Assembly: GCF_000725125.1 (NCBI RefSeq) | Contig: NZ_JFCB01000001.1 | Coordinates: 372,001 to 436,000, forward strand | Source: Streptomyces toyocaensis | Lineage (GTDB): Bacteria > Actinomycetota > Actinomycetes > Streptomycetales > Streptomycetaceae | DNA: 64,000 nt | Reading direction: 5' to 3' | Shown here: positions 8,034-16,288 of the stretch, piece by piece | Layout of the letters: each line of letters begins with the position of its first letter | How positions within the stretch are numbered: the stretch's first letter is position 1 | Translations under genes and position numbers: made by a program | Notes under the pieces: model-generated | The model's database searches: none | The model's input: only the letters and a program-made list of their open reading frames with translations | What the model was told of the DNA's origin: nothing

Positions 8034-8676
8034 TGCGAGTCACCCCAGCCACGGTCTTCTGACCGACCTCGACGGCCACCTCCACGCCTTCCGGCAGGTA
8101 GATGTCCACGCGCGAGCCGAAGCGGATCAGACCGATGCGCTCACCCTGCTCGACCTTGGTGCCCCGGGGCACGTAGGGGACGATGCGGCGGGCCACCGCG
8201 CCGGCGATCTGGATCATCTCGATGTCACCGAGCTCGGTGTCGAAGTGCCAGACGACGCGCTCGTTGTTCTCGCTCTCCTTGTTGAAGGCGGGAACGAAGC
8301 CACCGGGGATGTGCTCGACCGACGTCACCGTGCCGGCCAGCGGGGCCCGGTTCACGTGGACGTTGAGCGGGCTCATGAAGATCGCGACGCGGGTGCGGCC
8401 GTCCTTCCACGGCATGATGCTCTGCACCACACCGTCGGCGGGCGAGATGACCCGGCCCTGGGCGATCTCGCGCTCGGGGTCGCGGAAGAACCACAGCATC
8501 CCCGCCGCCAGGGCGGTGGCGGGGACGGCGACGGCCCGGGCGGCCCCCGAGCGGCGGGAGCGGAGCAGACTGACGGCTGCGGTGGCGACGGTCGGCAGGA
8601 GCCACGGCGAGGCTCCGCGCGCGAGGCGTACGCCGGCGAGGCTGTCGCGAGGTGCAGAGGTTTGGCTGTGGGGCAT
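8020..8676 (-). CDS. psd: Phosphatidylserine decarboxylase, short archaeal/actinobacterial type
   Basis: The 218-residue proenzyme converts phosphatidylserine into phosphatidylethanolamine. Near the C-terminus it carries RFGSRVDIYLPEG, where cleavage between Gly and Ser creates the pyruvoyl prosthetic group. The core motifs WFFRDPER, SPADGVV and FMSPLNVHVNRAPLAG are typical. A hydrophobic N-terminal region (residues about 20-65) anchors it to the membrane. The start at ATG 8676 gives the usual length. It is the first gene of a psd-pssA operon. Some 170 bp separate it from the acyl-CoA dehydrogenase gene, with a terminator hairpin at 8799-8837 in between. Confidence 0.95.
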   Translation of the reverse strand: MPHSQTSAPRDSLAGVRLARGASPWLLPTVATAAVSLLRSRRSGAARAVAVPATALAAGMLWFFRDPEREIAQGRVISPADGVVQSIMPWKDGRTRVAIFMSPLNVHVNRAPLAGTVTSVEHIPGGFVPAFNKESENNERVVWHFDTELGDIEMIQIAGAVARRIVPYVPRGTKVEQGERIGLIRFGSRVDIYLPEGVEVAVEVGQKTVAGVTRIDRG

Positions 8677-8798
8677 GGATGACCTTCGTAGCGGATGATG
8701 CCGCGCAACTGCGGGGGACGGCGGCTTTCCGGCGATCGTAGCGGCTTCGGACGGCAACTGGGTAAGCCAGGCAACCAAGTCGACCGCCGAAGAGTGCA

Positions 8799-8837
8799 TA
8801 CGGGGTGTGATCCTCTTCTCCAAGAAAACACCCCGTA
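8799..8837 (-). terminator. Terminator of the ethylmalonyl-CoA gene run
   Basis: TACGGGGTGT at 8799-8808 is perfectly complementary to ACACCCCGTA at 8828-8837, with a 19-nt loop. The hairpin starts 10 bp after the stop codon of the acyl-CoA dehydrogenase and therefore closes the leftward ccr-to-mcd run before psd. The loop on the minus strand contains a TTTTC run. Confidence 0.65.
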
Positions 8838-8846
8838 CCCGGACAT

Positions 8847-10052
8847 CTAGCCCTGGAATCGATACTCTTCGAGCAGTCGGCGACCGATGATCATTTTCTG
8901 GATCTCGGCGGTGCCTTCACCGATCAGCAGCATCGGAGCCTCACGGTAGAGGCGCTCGATCTCGTACTCCTTGGAGAAGCCGTAGCCGCCGTGGATCCGG
9001 AAGGCGTCCTCCACGACCTCCTTGCAGTACTCGGAGGCGAGGTACTTCGCCATCCCTGCCTCAAGGTCGTTTCGCTCCCCGGAGTCCTTTTTGCGCGCTG
9101 CGTTCACCATCATCGCATGCGCGGCCTCCACCTTGGTAGCCATCTCGGCCAGCTTGAACTGGATGGCCTGGTGCTGGGCGATCGGCTTGCCGAAGGTGTG
9201 CCGCTGCTGGGCGTACCGGACGCCCAGCTCGAAGGCACGCTGCGCGACGCCGCAGCCACGCGCCGCCACGTTGACCCGGCCGACCTCGACGCCGTCCATC
9301 ATGTGGTAGAAACCCCGGCCGGTGACCCCGCCGAGCACCCGGTCGGCGGGAATCCGCAGGCCGTCCATGATGAGCTCGGTCGTGTCGACGCCCTTGTAGC
9401 CCATCTTGTCGATCTTCCCGGGGATGGTCAGGCCGGGCCGGACCTCGCCGAAGCCCGGCTCCTTCTCCACGAGGAAGGTCGTCATCGACCTGTGCGGTGC
9501 CGTGCCCTCGGGGTGACCCTCGTCACTCCTGACCAGAACGGCCACCAGGGAGGACGTGCCGCCGTTCGTCAGCCACATCTTCTGGCCGTTCAGGACGTAC
9601 TCGTCGCCGTCCTTCACCGCCTTCGACGTGATGGCCGACACGTCGGAGCCGAGGCCCGGCTCCGACATCGAGAAGGCGCCGCGGATGTCGCCGGCCGCCA
9701 TCCTCGGCAGGAAGTGGTCCTTCTGCTCCTGCGTGCCGTGCTGCTTGAGCATGTACGCCACGATGAAGTGCGTGTTGATGATGCCGGACACCGACATCCA
9801 GCCGCGGGCGATCTCCTCCACGCACAGCGCGTAGGTGAGGAGGGACTCGCCCAGACCCCCGTACTCCTCGGGGATCATCAGGCCGAACAGGCCGAGTTCC
9901 TTCAGACCGTCGACGATCGCCTGCGGGTACTCGTCGCGGTGCTCCAGCTCGGTCGCGACCGGGATGATCTCCTTGTCCACGAAGTCGCGGACGGTGGACA
10001 GGATCTCCTGCTGGACGTCCGTCAGACCGGCGGTCTGGGCGAGTCGCGCCAT
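8847..10052 (-). CDS. mcd: Acyl-CoA dehydrogenase, probable methylsuccinyl-CoA dehydrogenase
   Basis: A 401-residue FAD-dependent acyl-CoA dehydrogenase. Signature segments are AFSMSEPGLGSDVSAITSKA (flavin contacts), KMWLTNGG, QRHTFGKPIAQHQAIQFKLA, and the C-terminal IHGGYGFSKEYEIERLYREA followed by IGEGTAEIQ. The family oxidises acyl-CoA at the alpha-beta bond and passes electrons to ETF. The substrate assignment rests on context. The gene ends a run with ccr, ethylmalonyl-CoA mutase, a CitE-type lyase and a MaoC hydratase, leaving the methylsuccinyl-CoA to mesaconyl-CoA step as the missing function. It starts 2 nt after the stop of the MaoC gene. An alternative reading is a general short- or branched-chain enzyme. 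Confidence 0.85.
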   Translation of the reverse strand: MARLAQTAGLTDVQQEILSTVRDFVDKEIIPVATELEHRDEYPQAIVDGLKELGLFGLMIPEEYGGLGESLLTYALCVEEIARGWMSVSGIINTHFIVAYMLKQHGTQEQKDHFLPRMAAGDIRGAFSMSEPGLGSDVSAITSKAVKDGDEYVLNGQKMWLTNGGTSSLVAVLVRSDEGHPEGTAPHRSMTTFLVEKEPGFGEVRPGLTIPGKIDKMGYKGVDTTELIMDGLRIPADRVLGGVTGRGFYHMMDGVEVGRVNVAARGCGVAQRAFELGVRYAQQRHTFGKPIAQHQAIQFKLAEMATKVEAAHAMMVNAARKKDSGERNDLEAGMAKYLASEYCKEVVEDAFRIHGGYGFSKEYEIERLYREAPMLLIGEGTAEIQKMIIGRRLLEEYRFQG

Positions 10053-10054
10053 GG

Positions 10055-10567
10055 CTACTTCTCCTGCTGCTTCAGCTCCGGGCGGCCGGGCTGCTCGCCG
10101 CCGCGCTCCTTGATGTACGTCTCGGTCGGCACCATCACCTTGCGGCGGAACACGCAGACGAGCGTGCCGTCCTGCTTGTAGCCCTTGGTCTCGACGTGGA
10201 CGATGCCGCGGTCGTTCTTCGACTTCGACGGCCACTTGCCGAGCACGGTCGTCTGGCCGTAGATCGTGTCGCCGTGGAAGGTCGGCGCCACGTGCCTGAG
10301 CGACTCGATCTCCAGGTTGGCGATGGCCTTGCCGGAGATGTCCGGCACCGACATGCCGAGCAGGAGGGAGTAGACGTAGTTCCCCACGACGACGTTCCTG
10401 CCGAAGTCCGTCGTCTTCTCCGCATAGTTCGTGTCCATGTGGAGCGGGTGGTGGTTCATGGTGAGGAGACAGAACAGGTGGTCGTCGTACTCCGTGACCG
10501 TCTTTCCCGGCCAGTGCTTGTACGTCGCCCCGACCTCGAACTCCTCGTAGGTGCGTCCGAACTGCAT
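10055..10567 (-). CDS. mch: MaoC-type hydratase, probable mesaconyl-CoA hydratase
   Basis: This 170-residue single hot-dog domain protein begins MQFGRTYEEFEVGATYKHWP. The catalytic region is D-x-H-x-F/P-x-x-x-x like: MNHHPLHMDTNYAEKTTDFG, and the hydratase motif is GNYVYSLLLGMSVPDISG. It would add water to mesaconyl-CoA to give beta-methylmalyl-CoA, the substrate of the adjacent CitE-like lyase. Proteobacterial mesaconyl-CoA hydratases are roughly twice as long with two hot-dog folds, so this is the half-length form, presumably acting as a dimer. It sits 16 bp after the lyase gene and 2 bp before the dehydrogenase. The assignment to this step is from family plus context. Confidence 0.82.
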   Translation of the reverse strand: MQFGRTYEEFEVGATYKHWPGKTVTEYDDHLFCLLTMNHHPLHMDTNYAEKTTDFGRNVVVGNYVYSLLLGMSVPDISGKAIANLEIESLRHVAPTFHGDTIYGQTTVLGKWPSKSKNDRGIVHVETKGYKQDGTLVCVFRRKVMVPTETYIKERGGEQPGRPELKQQEK

Positions 10568-10583
10568 CGCGCTCAGCGCCCTT

Positions 10584-11549
10584 CTAGTCGGTGGGAATCT
10601 CGAACGTGCTGGTGCGCTGCATGCCGGCGGCGCGGCCCTTGCCGGAGACGACCAGGGCCATCTTGCGGCTGGCCTCGTCGATCATCTCGTCGCCGAGCAT
10701 CGCCGAGCCCTTCTTGCCGCCCGCCTCGGACGTGTAGTAGTCGTACGCGTCCAGGATCAGCTCGGCGTGGTCGTAGTCCTCCTGCGACGGTGAGAAGATC
10801 TCGTTGGACGCCTCGACCTGGCCCGGGTGCAGCACCCACTTGCCGTCGAAGCCGAGTGCGGCGGCGCGCCGCGCGACCTCGCGGTAGCCCTCCACGTTGC
10901 GGATCTGCAGGTAGGGACCGTCGATGGCCTGGAGGTTGTTGGCGCGGGCGGCCATCAGGATCTTCATCAGGATGTAGTGGTAGGCGTCCGCCGGGTAGCC
11001 GGGCGGCTGCTCGCCCACGACCAGCGACTTCATGTTGATCGACGCCATGAAGTCGGCCGGGCCGAAGATGATGGTCTCGACGCGCGGGCTGGCCTGCGCG
11101 ATCTCGTTGACGTTGTTCAGGCCCTGGGCGTTCTCGATCTGCGCCTCGATGCCGATGCGGCCGACCTCGAAGCCCATCGTCTTCTCGATCTGCGTCAGCA
11201 GCAGGTCGAGCGCCACGACCTGCCGGGCGTCCTGGACCTTCGGCAGCATGATGCAGTCGAGGTTGGGGCCGGCGCCCTCGACGACCGTGACGACGTCGCG
11301 GTACGTCCATTCGGTCGTCCAGTCGTTGACCCGGACCACGCGCGTCTTGCCCGTCCAGTCGCCCTCGTTGAGGAACTTCACGATGGTGTGCCGCGCCTCG
11401 GGCTTGGCGAGCGGCGCGCAGGCGTCCTCCAGGTCGAGGAAGACCTGGTCCGCGGGGAGGCCCTGGGCCTTCTCCAGGAAGCGCGGGTTCGAGCCCGGCA
11501 CCGCCAGGCAGGAACGCCGCGGACGGAGACGGTTGACAGGCGTGGTCAT
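10584..11549 (-). CDS. CitE/HpcH-type lyase, probable malyl-CoA / beta-methylmalyl-CoA lyase
   Basis: The 321-residue protein belongs to the HpcH/HpaI-CitE TIM-barrel superfamily. Landmarks are RRSCLAVPGSNPRFLEKAQG, the acidic VFLDLEDACAP that binds magnesium, IEAQIENAQGLNNVNEIA with the second metal-binding acidic residue, and IIFGPADFMASI. In the ethylmalonyl-CoA pathway such an enzyme (Mcl1) cleaves beta-methylmalyl-CoA to glyoxylate and propionyl-CoA and condenses glyoxylate with acetyl-CoA. The start ATG at 11549 overlaps the mutase stop by 4 nt (ATGA), showing tight coupling. A role restricted to citrate lyase is unlikely because no citrate lyase alpha or gamma subunits are nearby. Confidence 0.88.
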   Translation of the reverse strand: MTTPVNRLRPRRSCLAVPGSNPRFLEKAQGLPADQVFLDLEDACAPLAKPEARHTIVKFLNEGDWTGKTRVVRVNDWTTEWTYRDVVTVVEGAGPNLDCIMLPKVQDARQVVALDLLLTQIEKTMGFEVGRIGIEAQIENAQGLNNVNEIAQASPRVETIIFGPADFMASINMKSLVVGEQPPGYPADAYHYILMKILMAARANNLQAIDGPYLQIRNVEGYREVARRAAALGFDGKWVLHPGQVEASNEIFSPSQEDYDHAELILDAYDYYTSEAGGKKGSAMLGDEMIDEASRKMALVVSGKGRAAGMQRTSTFEIPTD

Positions 11550-13573
11550 GCGGGGACCTCCAGGGGGTCGAGCTTGTTCGCTGTGCGGATCTCGTCGACG
11601 ATGCGGCCGATGATCCCGGTGATGTCGAAGTCCTTCGGGGTGAAGACCGCGGCCACTCCGGCTGCCCGCAGCTGTTCGGCATCCCCGTTCGGGATGATGC
11701 CACCAGCGATCACCGGTATATCTGTGGCACCCGCCACACGGAGCCGTTCGAGCACGTCCGGCACCAGCTGGGCGTGCGAACCGGAGAGGATGGACAGGCC
11801 CACCGCGTGCACGTCCTCGGCCAGGGCGGCGTCCACGATCTGTTCAGGCGTCAGCCGTATGCCCTGGTAGACCACCTCGAAGCCGGCGTCACGCGCGCGC
11901 ACCGCGATCTGCTCGGCGCCGTTGGAGTGCCCGTCCAGGCCCGGCTTGCCGACCAGGAAGCGCAGCTTGCCCACGCCCAGGTCCCTGGCCGTCAGGTCCA
12001 CCTTGCGGCGTACCTCCGACAGGGCCGAGCCCTCCTCGGCGGCGACCGCCACCGGGGCGGAGGAGACACCGGTCGGTGCCCGGAACTCGCCGAACACCTC
12101 GCGCAGCGCCCCGGCCCACTCACCGGTCGTGACGCCTGCGCGGGCGCACTCCAGGGTGGCCCCCATGAGGTTGTCGGTGCCGCGCGCGGCCTCCTTCAGC
12201 TTCTCCAGCGCCTTGCAGGGGCGCGGGTGGTTGAAGGGCGGCTGGTAGCGCGTGTCGCGCCAGTTCTCCAGCGAGGCGATCACACGGGCCTCCACCGCCG
12301 GGTCCACCGTCTGGATCGCGGTGTCCAGGTCGGCGGTCAGCGGGTTCGGCTCGGTGCCCTCGAAGGCGTTGACACCGATGATCTTCTCCTGGCCGGACTC
12401 GATCCGGGCACGGCGTTCGGCGTGCGAGGAGACCAGCTGGGACTTGAGGTAGCCGGACTCGACGGCGGCCATCGCGCCGCCCATCTCCTCGATCCGCTCC
12501 ATCTCCGCGAGCGAGTCCGCGACCAGCTCCTCCACCTTCGCCTCGATCACCTTCGAGCCCTCGAAGATGTCGTCGTACTCCAGCAGGTCGCTCTCGTACG
12601 CCAGGACCTGCTGGATGCGCAGCGACCACTGCTGGTCCCACGGGCGGGGGAGGCCCAGGGCCTCGTTCCAGGCCGGCAGCTGCACGGCACGCGCGCGTGC
12701 GTCCTTGGAGAGCGTGACGGCCAGCATCTCCAGCACGATCCGCTGGACGTTGTTCTCCGGCTGTGCCTCGGTCAGACCGAGGGAGTTGACCTGGACGCCG
12801 TAGCGGAAGCGGCGGTGCTTGGGGTTCTCGATGCCGTACCGCTCGCGGGTGACCTGGTCCCAGATGCGTCCGAAGGCCCGCATCTTGCACATCTCCTCGA
12901 TGAACCGGACACCGGCGTTCACGAAGAAGGAGATACGGCCGACCACGTCGCCCATGCGCTCCTGCGGCACCTGCCCGCTGTCACGGACGGCGTCCAGGAC
13001 GGCGATGGCCGTGGACATCGCGTACGCGATCTCCTGCACCGGCGTGGCCCCGGCCTCCTGCAGGTGGTAGCTGCAGATGTTGATCGGGTTCCACTTCGGG
13101 ATGTGCGAGACCGTGTACGCGATCATGTCCGTCGTCAGGCGGAGCGACGGCCCCGGCGGGAACACGTGGGTGCCCCGGGACAGGTACTCCTTGACGATGT
13201 CGTTCTGGGTCGTGCCCTGGAGCTTGGTGATGTCCGCGCCCTGCTCCTCGGCGACGACCTGGTAGAGCGCCAGCAGCCACATGGCGGTGGCGTTGATCGT
13301 CATCGAGGTGTTCATCTGCTCCAGGGGGATGTCCTGGAACAGCCGGCGCATGTCACCGAGGTGGGCCACCGGCACTCCGACCCGGCCGACCTCGCCGCGG
13401 GCGAGGACGTGGTCGGAGTCGTACCCGGTCTGGGTCGGCAGGTCGAAGGCGACCGACAGACCCGTCTGGCCCTTGGCGAGGTTGCGCCGGTACAGCTCGT
13501 TGGACGCCTCGGCGGTCGAGTGACCGGCGTACGTCCGCATGAGCCACGGACGGTCCTTCTGGCGCTCTGTCAT
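11546..13573 (-). CDS. meaA: Adenosylcobalamin-dependent ethylmalonyl-CoA mutase
   Basis: A 675-residue single-chain mutase of the methylmalonyl-CoA mutase family. The N-terminal TIM barrel (about 1-520) contains the substrate-binding stretch [20 protein letters not shown] and [16 protein letters not shown]. The C-terminal cobalamin domain (about 540-665) has the base-off motif [20 protein letters not shown], in which Asp-x-His-x-x-Gly supplies the lower histidine ligand, followed by [10 protein letters not shown] and PVIAGGIIP. It rearranges (2R)-ethylmalonyl-CoA to methylsuccinyl-CoA. Position directly downstream of ccr (10-bp gap), whose product is its precursor, supports this over methylmalonyl-CoA mutase, which would be longer or two-subunit in actinomycetes. 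The symbol meaA follows usage in Methylorubrum and Streptomyces; ecm is a synonym. Confidence 0.94.
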   Translation of the reverse strand: MTERQKDRPWLMRTYAGHSTAEASNELYRRNLAKGQTGLSVAFDLPTQTGYDSDHVLARGEVGRVGVPVAHLGDMRRLFQDIPLEQMNTSMTINATAMWLLALYQVVAEEQGADITKLQGTTQNDIVKEYLSRGTHVFPPGPSLRLTTDMIAYTVSHIPKWNPINICSYHLQEAGATPVQEIAYAMSTAIAVLDAVRDSGQVPQERMGDVVGRISFFVNAGVRFIEEMCKMRAFGRIWDQVTRERYGIENPKHRRFRYGVQVNSLGLTEAQPENNVQRIVLEMLAVTLSKDARARAVQLPAWNEALGLPRPWDQQWSLRIQQVLAYESDLLEYDDIFEGSKVIEAKVEELVADSLAEMERIEEMGGAMAAVESGYLKSQLVSSHAERRARIESGQEKIIGVNAFEGTEPNPLTADLDTAIQTVDPAVEARVIASLENWRDTRYQPPFNHPRPCKALEKLKEAARGTDNLMGATLECARAGVTTGEWAGALREVFGEFRAPTGVSSAPVAVAAEEGSALSEVRRKVDLTARDLGVGKLRFLVGKPGLDGHSNGAEQIAVRARDAGFEVVYQGIRLTPEQIVDAALAEDVHAVGLSILSGSHAQLVPDVLERLRVAGATDIPVIAGGIIPNGDAEQLRAAGVAAVFTPKDFDITGIIGRIVDEIRTANKLDPLEVPA

Positions 13574-13583
13574 GTCCCGGCCC

Positions 13584-14927
13584 TCAGACGTTCCGGAAGC
13601 GGTTGATGGCGTCGATGTGCTTCGCGCGCTTCTCGTGGTCGCGCACGCCCAGGCCCTCCTCGGGCGCCAGGCAGAGCACGCCGACCTTGCCCTGGTGCGC
13701 GTTGCGGTGCACGTCGTGGGCGGCCTGGCCGGTGTCCTCCAGGGAGTACACCTTCGACAGCGTCGGGTGGATCTTGCCCTTCGCGATCAGCCGGTTGGCC
13801 TCCCAGGCCTCGCGGTAGTTGGCGAAGTGCGAGCCGATGATGCGCTTCAGCGACATCCACAGGTAGCGGTTGTCGTACTGGTGCATGTAGCCCGAGGTCG
13901 AGGCGCAGGTGGTGATGGTGCCGCCCTTGCGGGTGACGTAGACCGAGGCGCCGAAGGTCTCACGGCCGGGGTGCTCGAAGACGATGTCGATGTCCTCGCC
14001 GCCGGTGAGCTCGCGGATGCGCTTGCCGAAGCGCTTCCACTCCTTGGGGTCCTGGGTGTTCTCGTCCTTCCAGAACTTGTAGCCCTCGGCGCTGCGGTCG
14101 ATGATCGCCTCGGCGCCCATCGACCGGCAGATGTCCGCCTTCTGCTCGCTGGAGACGACGCAGATCGGGTTGGCGCCGCCGGCCAGCGCGAACTGGGTGG
14201 CGTAGGAGCCGAGTCCGCCGCTCGCGCCCCAGATGAGGACGTTGTCGCCCTGCTTCATGCCGGCGCCGTTGCGGGAGACGAGCTGCCGGTAGGCGGTGGA
14301 GTTGACCAGGCCCGGGGCGGCGGCCTCCTCCCAGCTGAGGTGGTCCGGCTTCGGCATCAGCTGGTTGGACTTCACCAGGGCGATCTCGGCGAGGCCGCCG
14401 AAGTTGGTCTCGAAGCCCCAGATGCGCTGCTCCGGGTCGAGCATCGTGTCGTTGTGGCCGTCGCTGGACTCCAGCTCGACGGACAGACAGTGGGCGACGA
14501 CCTCGTCGCCGGGCCGCCAGGAGTTGACGCCGGGACCGGTGCGCAGCACGACGCCCGCCAGGTCGGAGCCGATGATGTGGTACGGCAGGTCGTGGCGCTT
14601 GGCCAGCTCGCTGGTGCGGCCGTAGCGCTCGAGGAACCCGAACGTGGACAGCGGCTCGAAGATCGAGGTCCACACCGAGTTGTAGTTGACCGAGGAGGCC
14701 ATGACGGCCACCAGGGCCTCGCCCGGGCCGAGTTCGGGCAGCGGCACGTCGTCCAGGTGGATCGACTTGCGGGGGTCCTTGTCGCGGGTCTCGAGACCCG
14801 CGAACATCTCCGTCTCGTCCTTGTGCACCGTGATGGCGCGGTACGACTCGGGGAGCGGCAGGGCGGCGAAGTCCTCCGACGTGGAGTCGGGCGACTGGAT
14901 CGCGGCCAGGATGTCCTTGACGGTCAC
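13584..14927 (-). CDS. ccr: Crotonyl-CoA carboxylase/reductase
   Basis: The 447-residue enzyme reduces crotonyl-CoA with NADPH and carboxylates it to ethylmalonyl-CoA, a key step of the ethylmalonyl-CoA pathway and the source of polyketide extender units. It is a medium-chain reductase. Asn81 in SSVNYNSVW, Phe-Glu in IWGFETNFGG and the histidine in GSHFANYREAW correspond to CO2-holding residues described for Kitasatospora Ccr, and IWGASGGLGSYATQFALAGG binds NADPH. Start choice: GTG at 14927, preceded by GGAGG at a 7-nt spacing; the longer upstream frame is rejected. A promoter with paired palindromes lies about 200 bp upstream, giving a leader near 190 nt. It heads the run ccr-meaA-lyase-MaoC-dehydrogenase. 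Confidence 0.97.
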   Translation of the reverse strand: MTVKDILAAIQSPDSTSEDFAALPLPESYRAITVHKDETEMFAGLETRDKDPRKSIHLDDVPLPELGPGEALVAVMASSVNYNSVWTSIFEPLSTFGFLERYGRTSELAKRHDLPYHIIGSDLAGVVLRTGPGVNSWRPGDEVVAHCLSVELESSDGHNDTMLDPEQRIWGFETNFGGLAEIALVKSNQLMPKPDHLSWEEAAAPGLVNSTAYRQLVSRNGAGMKQGDNVLIWGASGGLGSYATQFALAGGANPICVVSSEQKADICRSMGAEAIIDRSAEGYKFWKDENTQDPKEWKRFGKRIRELTGGEDIDIVFEHPGRETFGASVYVTRKGGTITTCASTSGYMHQYDNRYLWMSLKRIIGSHFANYREAWEANRLIAKGKIHPTLSKVYSLEDTGQAAHDVHRNAHQGKVGVLCLAPEEGLGVRDHEKRAKHIDAINRFRNV

Positions 14928-15125
14928 GGTGTTGCCTCCGGCGATGAGCGCCCTGAGGGAGGGGCGCTGAGGGTTACGTCGGTGTGCTGCTGAGGGTCGG
15001 GGGTTTGCCGTCGGTTCGGCGGTGGTGCTTCGGCAGCGCTTGGTGGGCGCGGGAGGTTGCCTGTGACGCAGGCGTCCGGACGTGCGGGCGGTGGGCCCGC
15101 CGGGACGGTTCGCCCGGACTCCTTC

Positions 15126-15168
15126 AACGTATGGCACGCCGTGTCATCCGGCAAGGCACTGCGTGCCA
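15126..15168 (-). promoter_or_regulatory. ccr promoter with two adjacent GGCAC-N3-GTGCC operators
   Basis: On the minus strand a -35 TTGCCG (15149-15154) is followed after exactly 17 bp by a -10 TACGTT (15126-15131). One palindrome, TGGCACGCCGTGTCA, fills the spacer at 15132-15146. A second, AGGCACTGCGTGCCA, lies just upstream of the -35 at 15154-15168. Their centres are 22 bp apart, about two helical turns, so dimers would bind on the same DNA face. The outer arms TGGCACGC and GCGTGCCA also form a perfect inverted repeat. This predicts repression of the whole run from ccr to the dehydrogenase. The TetR gene immediately upstream is the obvious candidate binder. Confidence 0.72.
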
Positions 15169-15265
15169 GAACCTGGGCTCAGGTGAAATCTTTACGCATC
15201 AGATGAGCGATGATCGATCGAACGGGCCCTGAAATCGGTGCGAAAAGGGGCCCTGACATGGCAAA

Positions 15266-15289
15266 ACGGCCACCCGGTGGGGTGGCCGT
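15266..15289 (-). terminator. Terminator after the TetR gene
   Basis: ACGGCCACCC (15266-15275) pairs perfectly with GGGTGGCCGT (15280-15289) around a GGTG loop. On the minus strand the stem is followed by TTTTGCC, a short U-tract. It lies 24 bp after the TetR stop and isolates that gene from the ccr promoter downstream. Confidence 0.85.
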
Positions 15290-15312
15290 CGTCACAGCGG
15301 TGAGAGGGCTGT

Positions 15313-16125
15313 TCAGCGCTCCTTGAGCGCCTGCTCGATGGTCCGCATCACCTCGTCGAGCGAGGCGTCCACGTGGGCGACCGTCACCAGCACCTCGCCG
15401 TGCGTGGAGGCCGTGGCGGCCGGCGGCCCGGGCGGCGCGGTGCGCCGGCCCGCCATGATCCCGCTGCCGAAGGTCTTGCGGACGATCGCGAAGGCGTGGT
15501 CCAGCTGGGCCTCCACGTCCCCCTGGCCGCCGGCCCTGAGCCAGCGCCGCAGCACGTGGTTGTGCGCGGTGACCACGGCCGAGGCGGCGACCTCCGCCAG
15601 CAGCGGGTCGTCGTTGGCGTCGTCGTCGTGCGCGTGCTCGTCGAAGTGGCCGAGCAGGTAGCGGGTGAAGAGCCGCTCGTAGCGGGCCACCGACGCGATC
15701 TCGGCCTCGCGCAGGGTGGGCACCTCGCGCGTCAGCTTGTAGCGGGCGACCGAGATCTCCGGCCGCGCCGCGTACATCTTCATGACCTCTTTGATGCCGC
15801 GGCACACCGTGTCGAGCGGATGCTCGTGCGCGGGGGCGGCGTTGAGCACCGCCTCGGCGCGGACCAGGGTGTCGTCGTGGTCGGGGAAGATGGCCTCTTC
15901 CTTGGAGCGGAAGTGGCGGAAGAAGGTGCGGCGGGCCACCCCGGCGGCGGCCGCGATCTCGTCGACGGTGGTGGCTTCGTACCCCTTGGTCGCGAACAGC
16001 TCCATCGCGGCGGCCGCCAGCTCCCGGCGCATTTTGAGCCGCTGGGCGGCGGCACGAGAGCCTGCGGCGCTTTCCGGCGGCTCGGTCGTGGCTGGCGTAC
16101 GTGCGGACTTGGCGGGCTGGGACAT
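15313..16125 (-). CDS. TetR-family regulator upstream of ccr
   Basis: With the ATG at 16125 (MSQPAKSARTPATTEPPESA) the product has 270 residues. The DNA-binding domain is at about 40-85: LAAAAMELFATKGYEATTVD, then EIAAAAGVARRTFFRHFRSK, an excellent TetR helix-turn-helix ending. The long ligand domain contains an acidic His-Asp-rich loop (DEHAHDDDANDD) and a low-complexity C-terminal part. Earlier in-frame starts (16143, 16317) would extend into a proline-rich or overlapping stretch and lack a Shine-Dalgarno. The gene sits between 3-hydroxyacyl-CoA dehydrogenase and ccr, both in the same direction, and ends in its own terminator. Control of this pathway, through the palindromes at 15132-15168, is likely but inferred. 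Confidence 0.88.
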   Translation of the reverse strand: MSQPAKSARTPATTEPPESAAGSRAAAQRLKMRRELAAAAMELFATKGYEATTVDEIAAAAGVARRTFFRHFRSKEEAIFPDHDDTLVRAEAVLNAAPAHEHPLDTVCRGIKEVMKMYAARPEISVARYKLTREVPTLREAEIASVARYERLFTRYLLGHFDEHAHDDDANDDPLLAEVAASAVVTAHNHVLRRWLRAGGQGDVEAQLDHAFAIVRKTFGSGIMAGRRTAPPGPPAATASTHGEVLVTVAHVDASLDEVMRTIEQALKER

Positions 16126-16288
16126 GCCCTGAACGTACTGCATGTGCGCAGCTCGATGCGCGTGACCGGGGGCTCCCCCGCCCTCGGCGGGCGGGGGAGG
16201 GGCGCTGCGGGCGGGTGGCGGGAACCGGTCGGGGTCGAGCAGGCCGCCCCACTCCGCGCCGCTCAGGAACCGGTCGCCGGGGCGCTGC

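Noticed and set aside
11774..13606. 610-codon open frame antisense to meaA
   Set aside because: It mirrors the mutase gene, lacks any recognisable fold, and arises from the very high G+C third positions.
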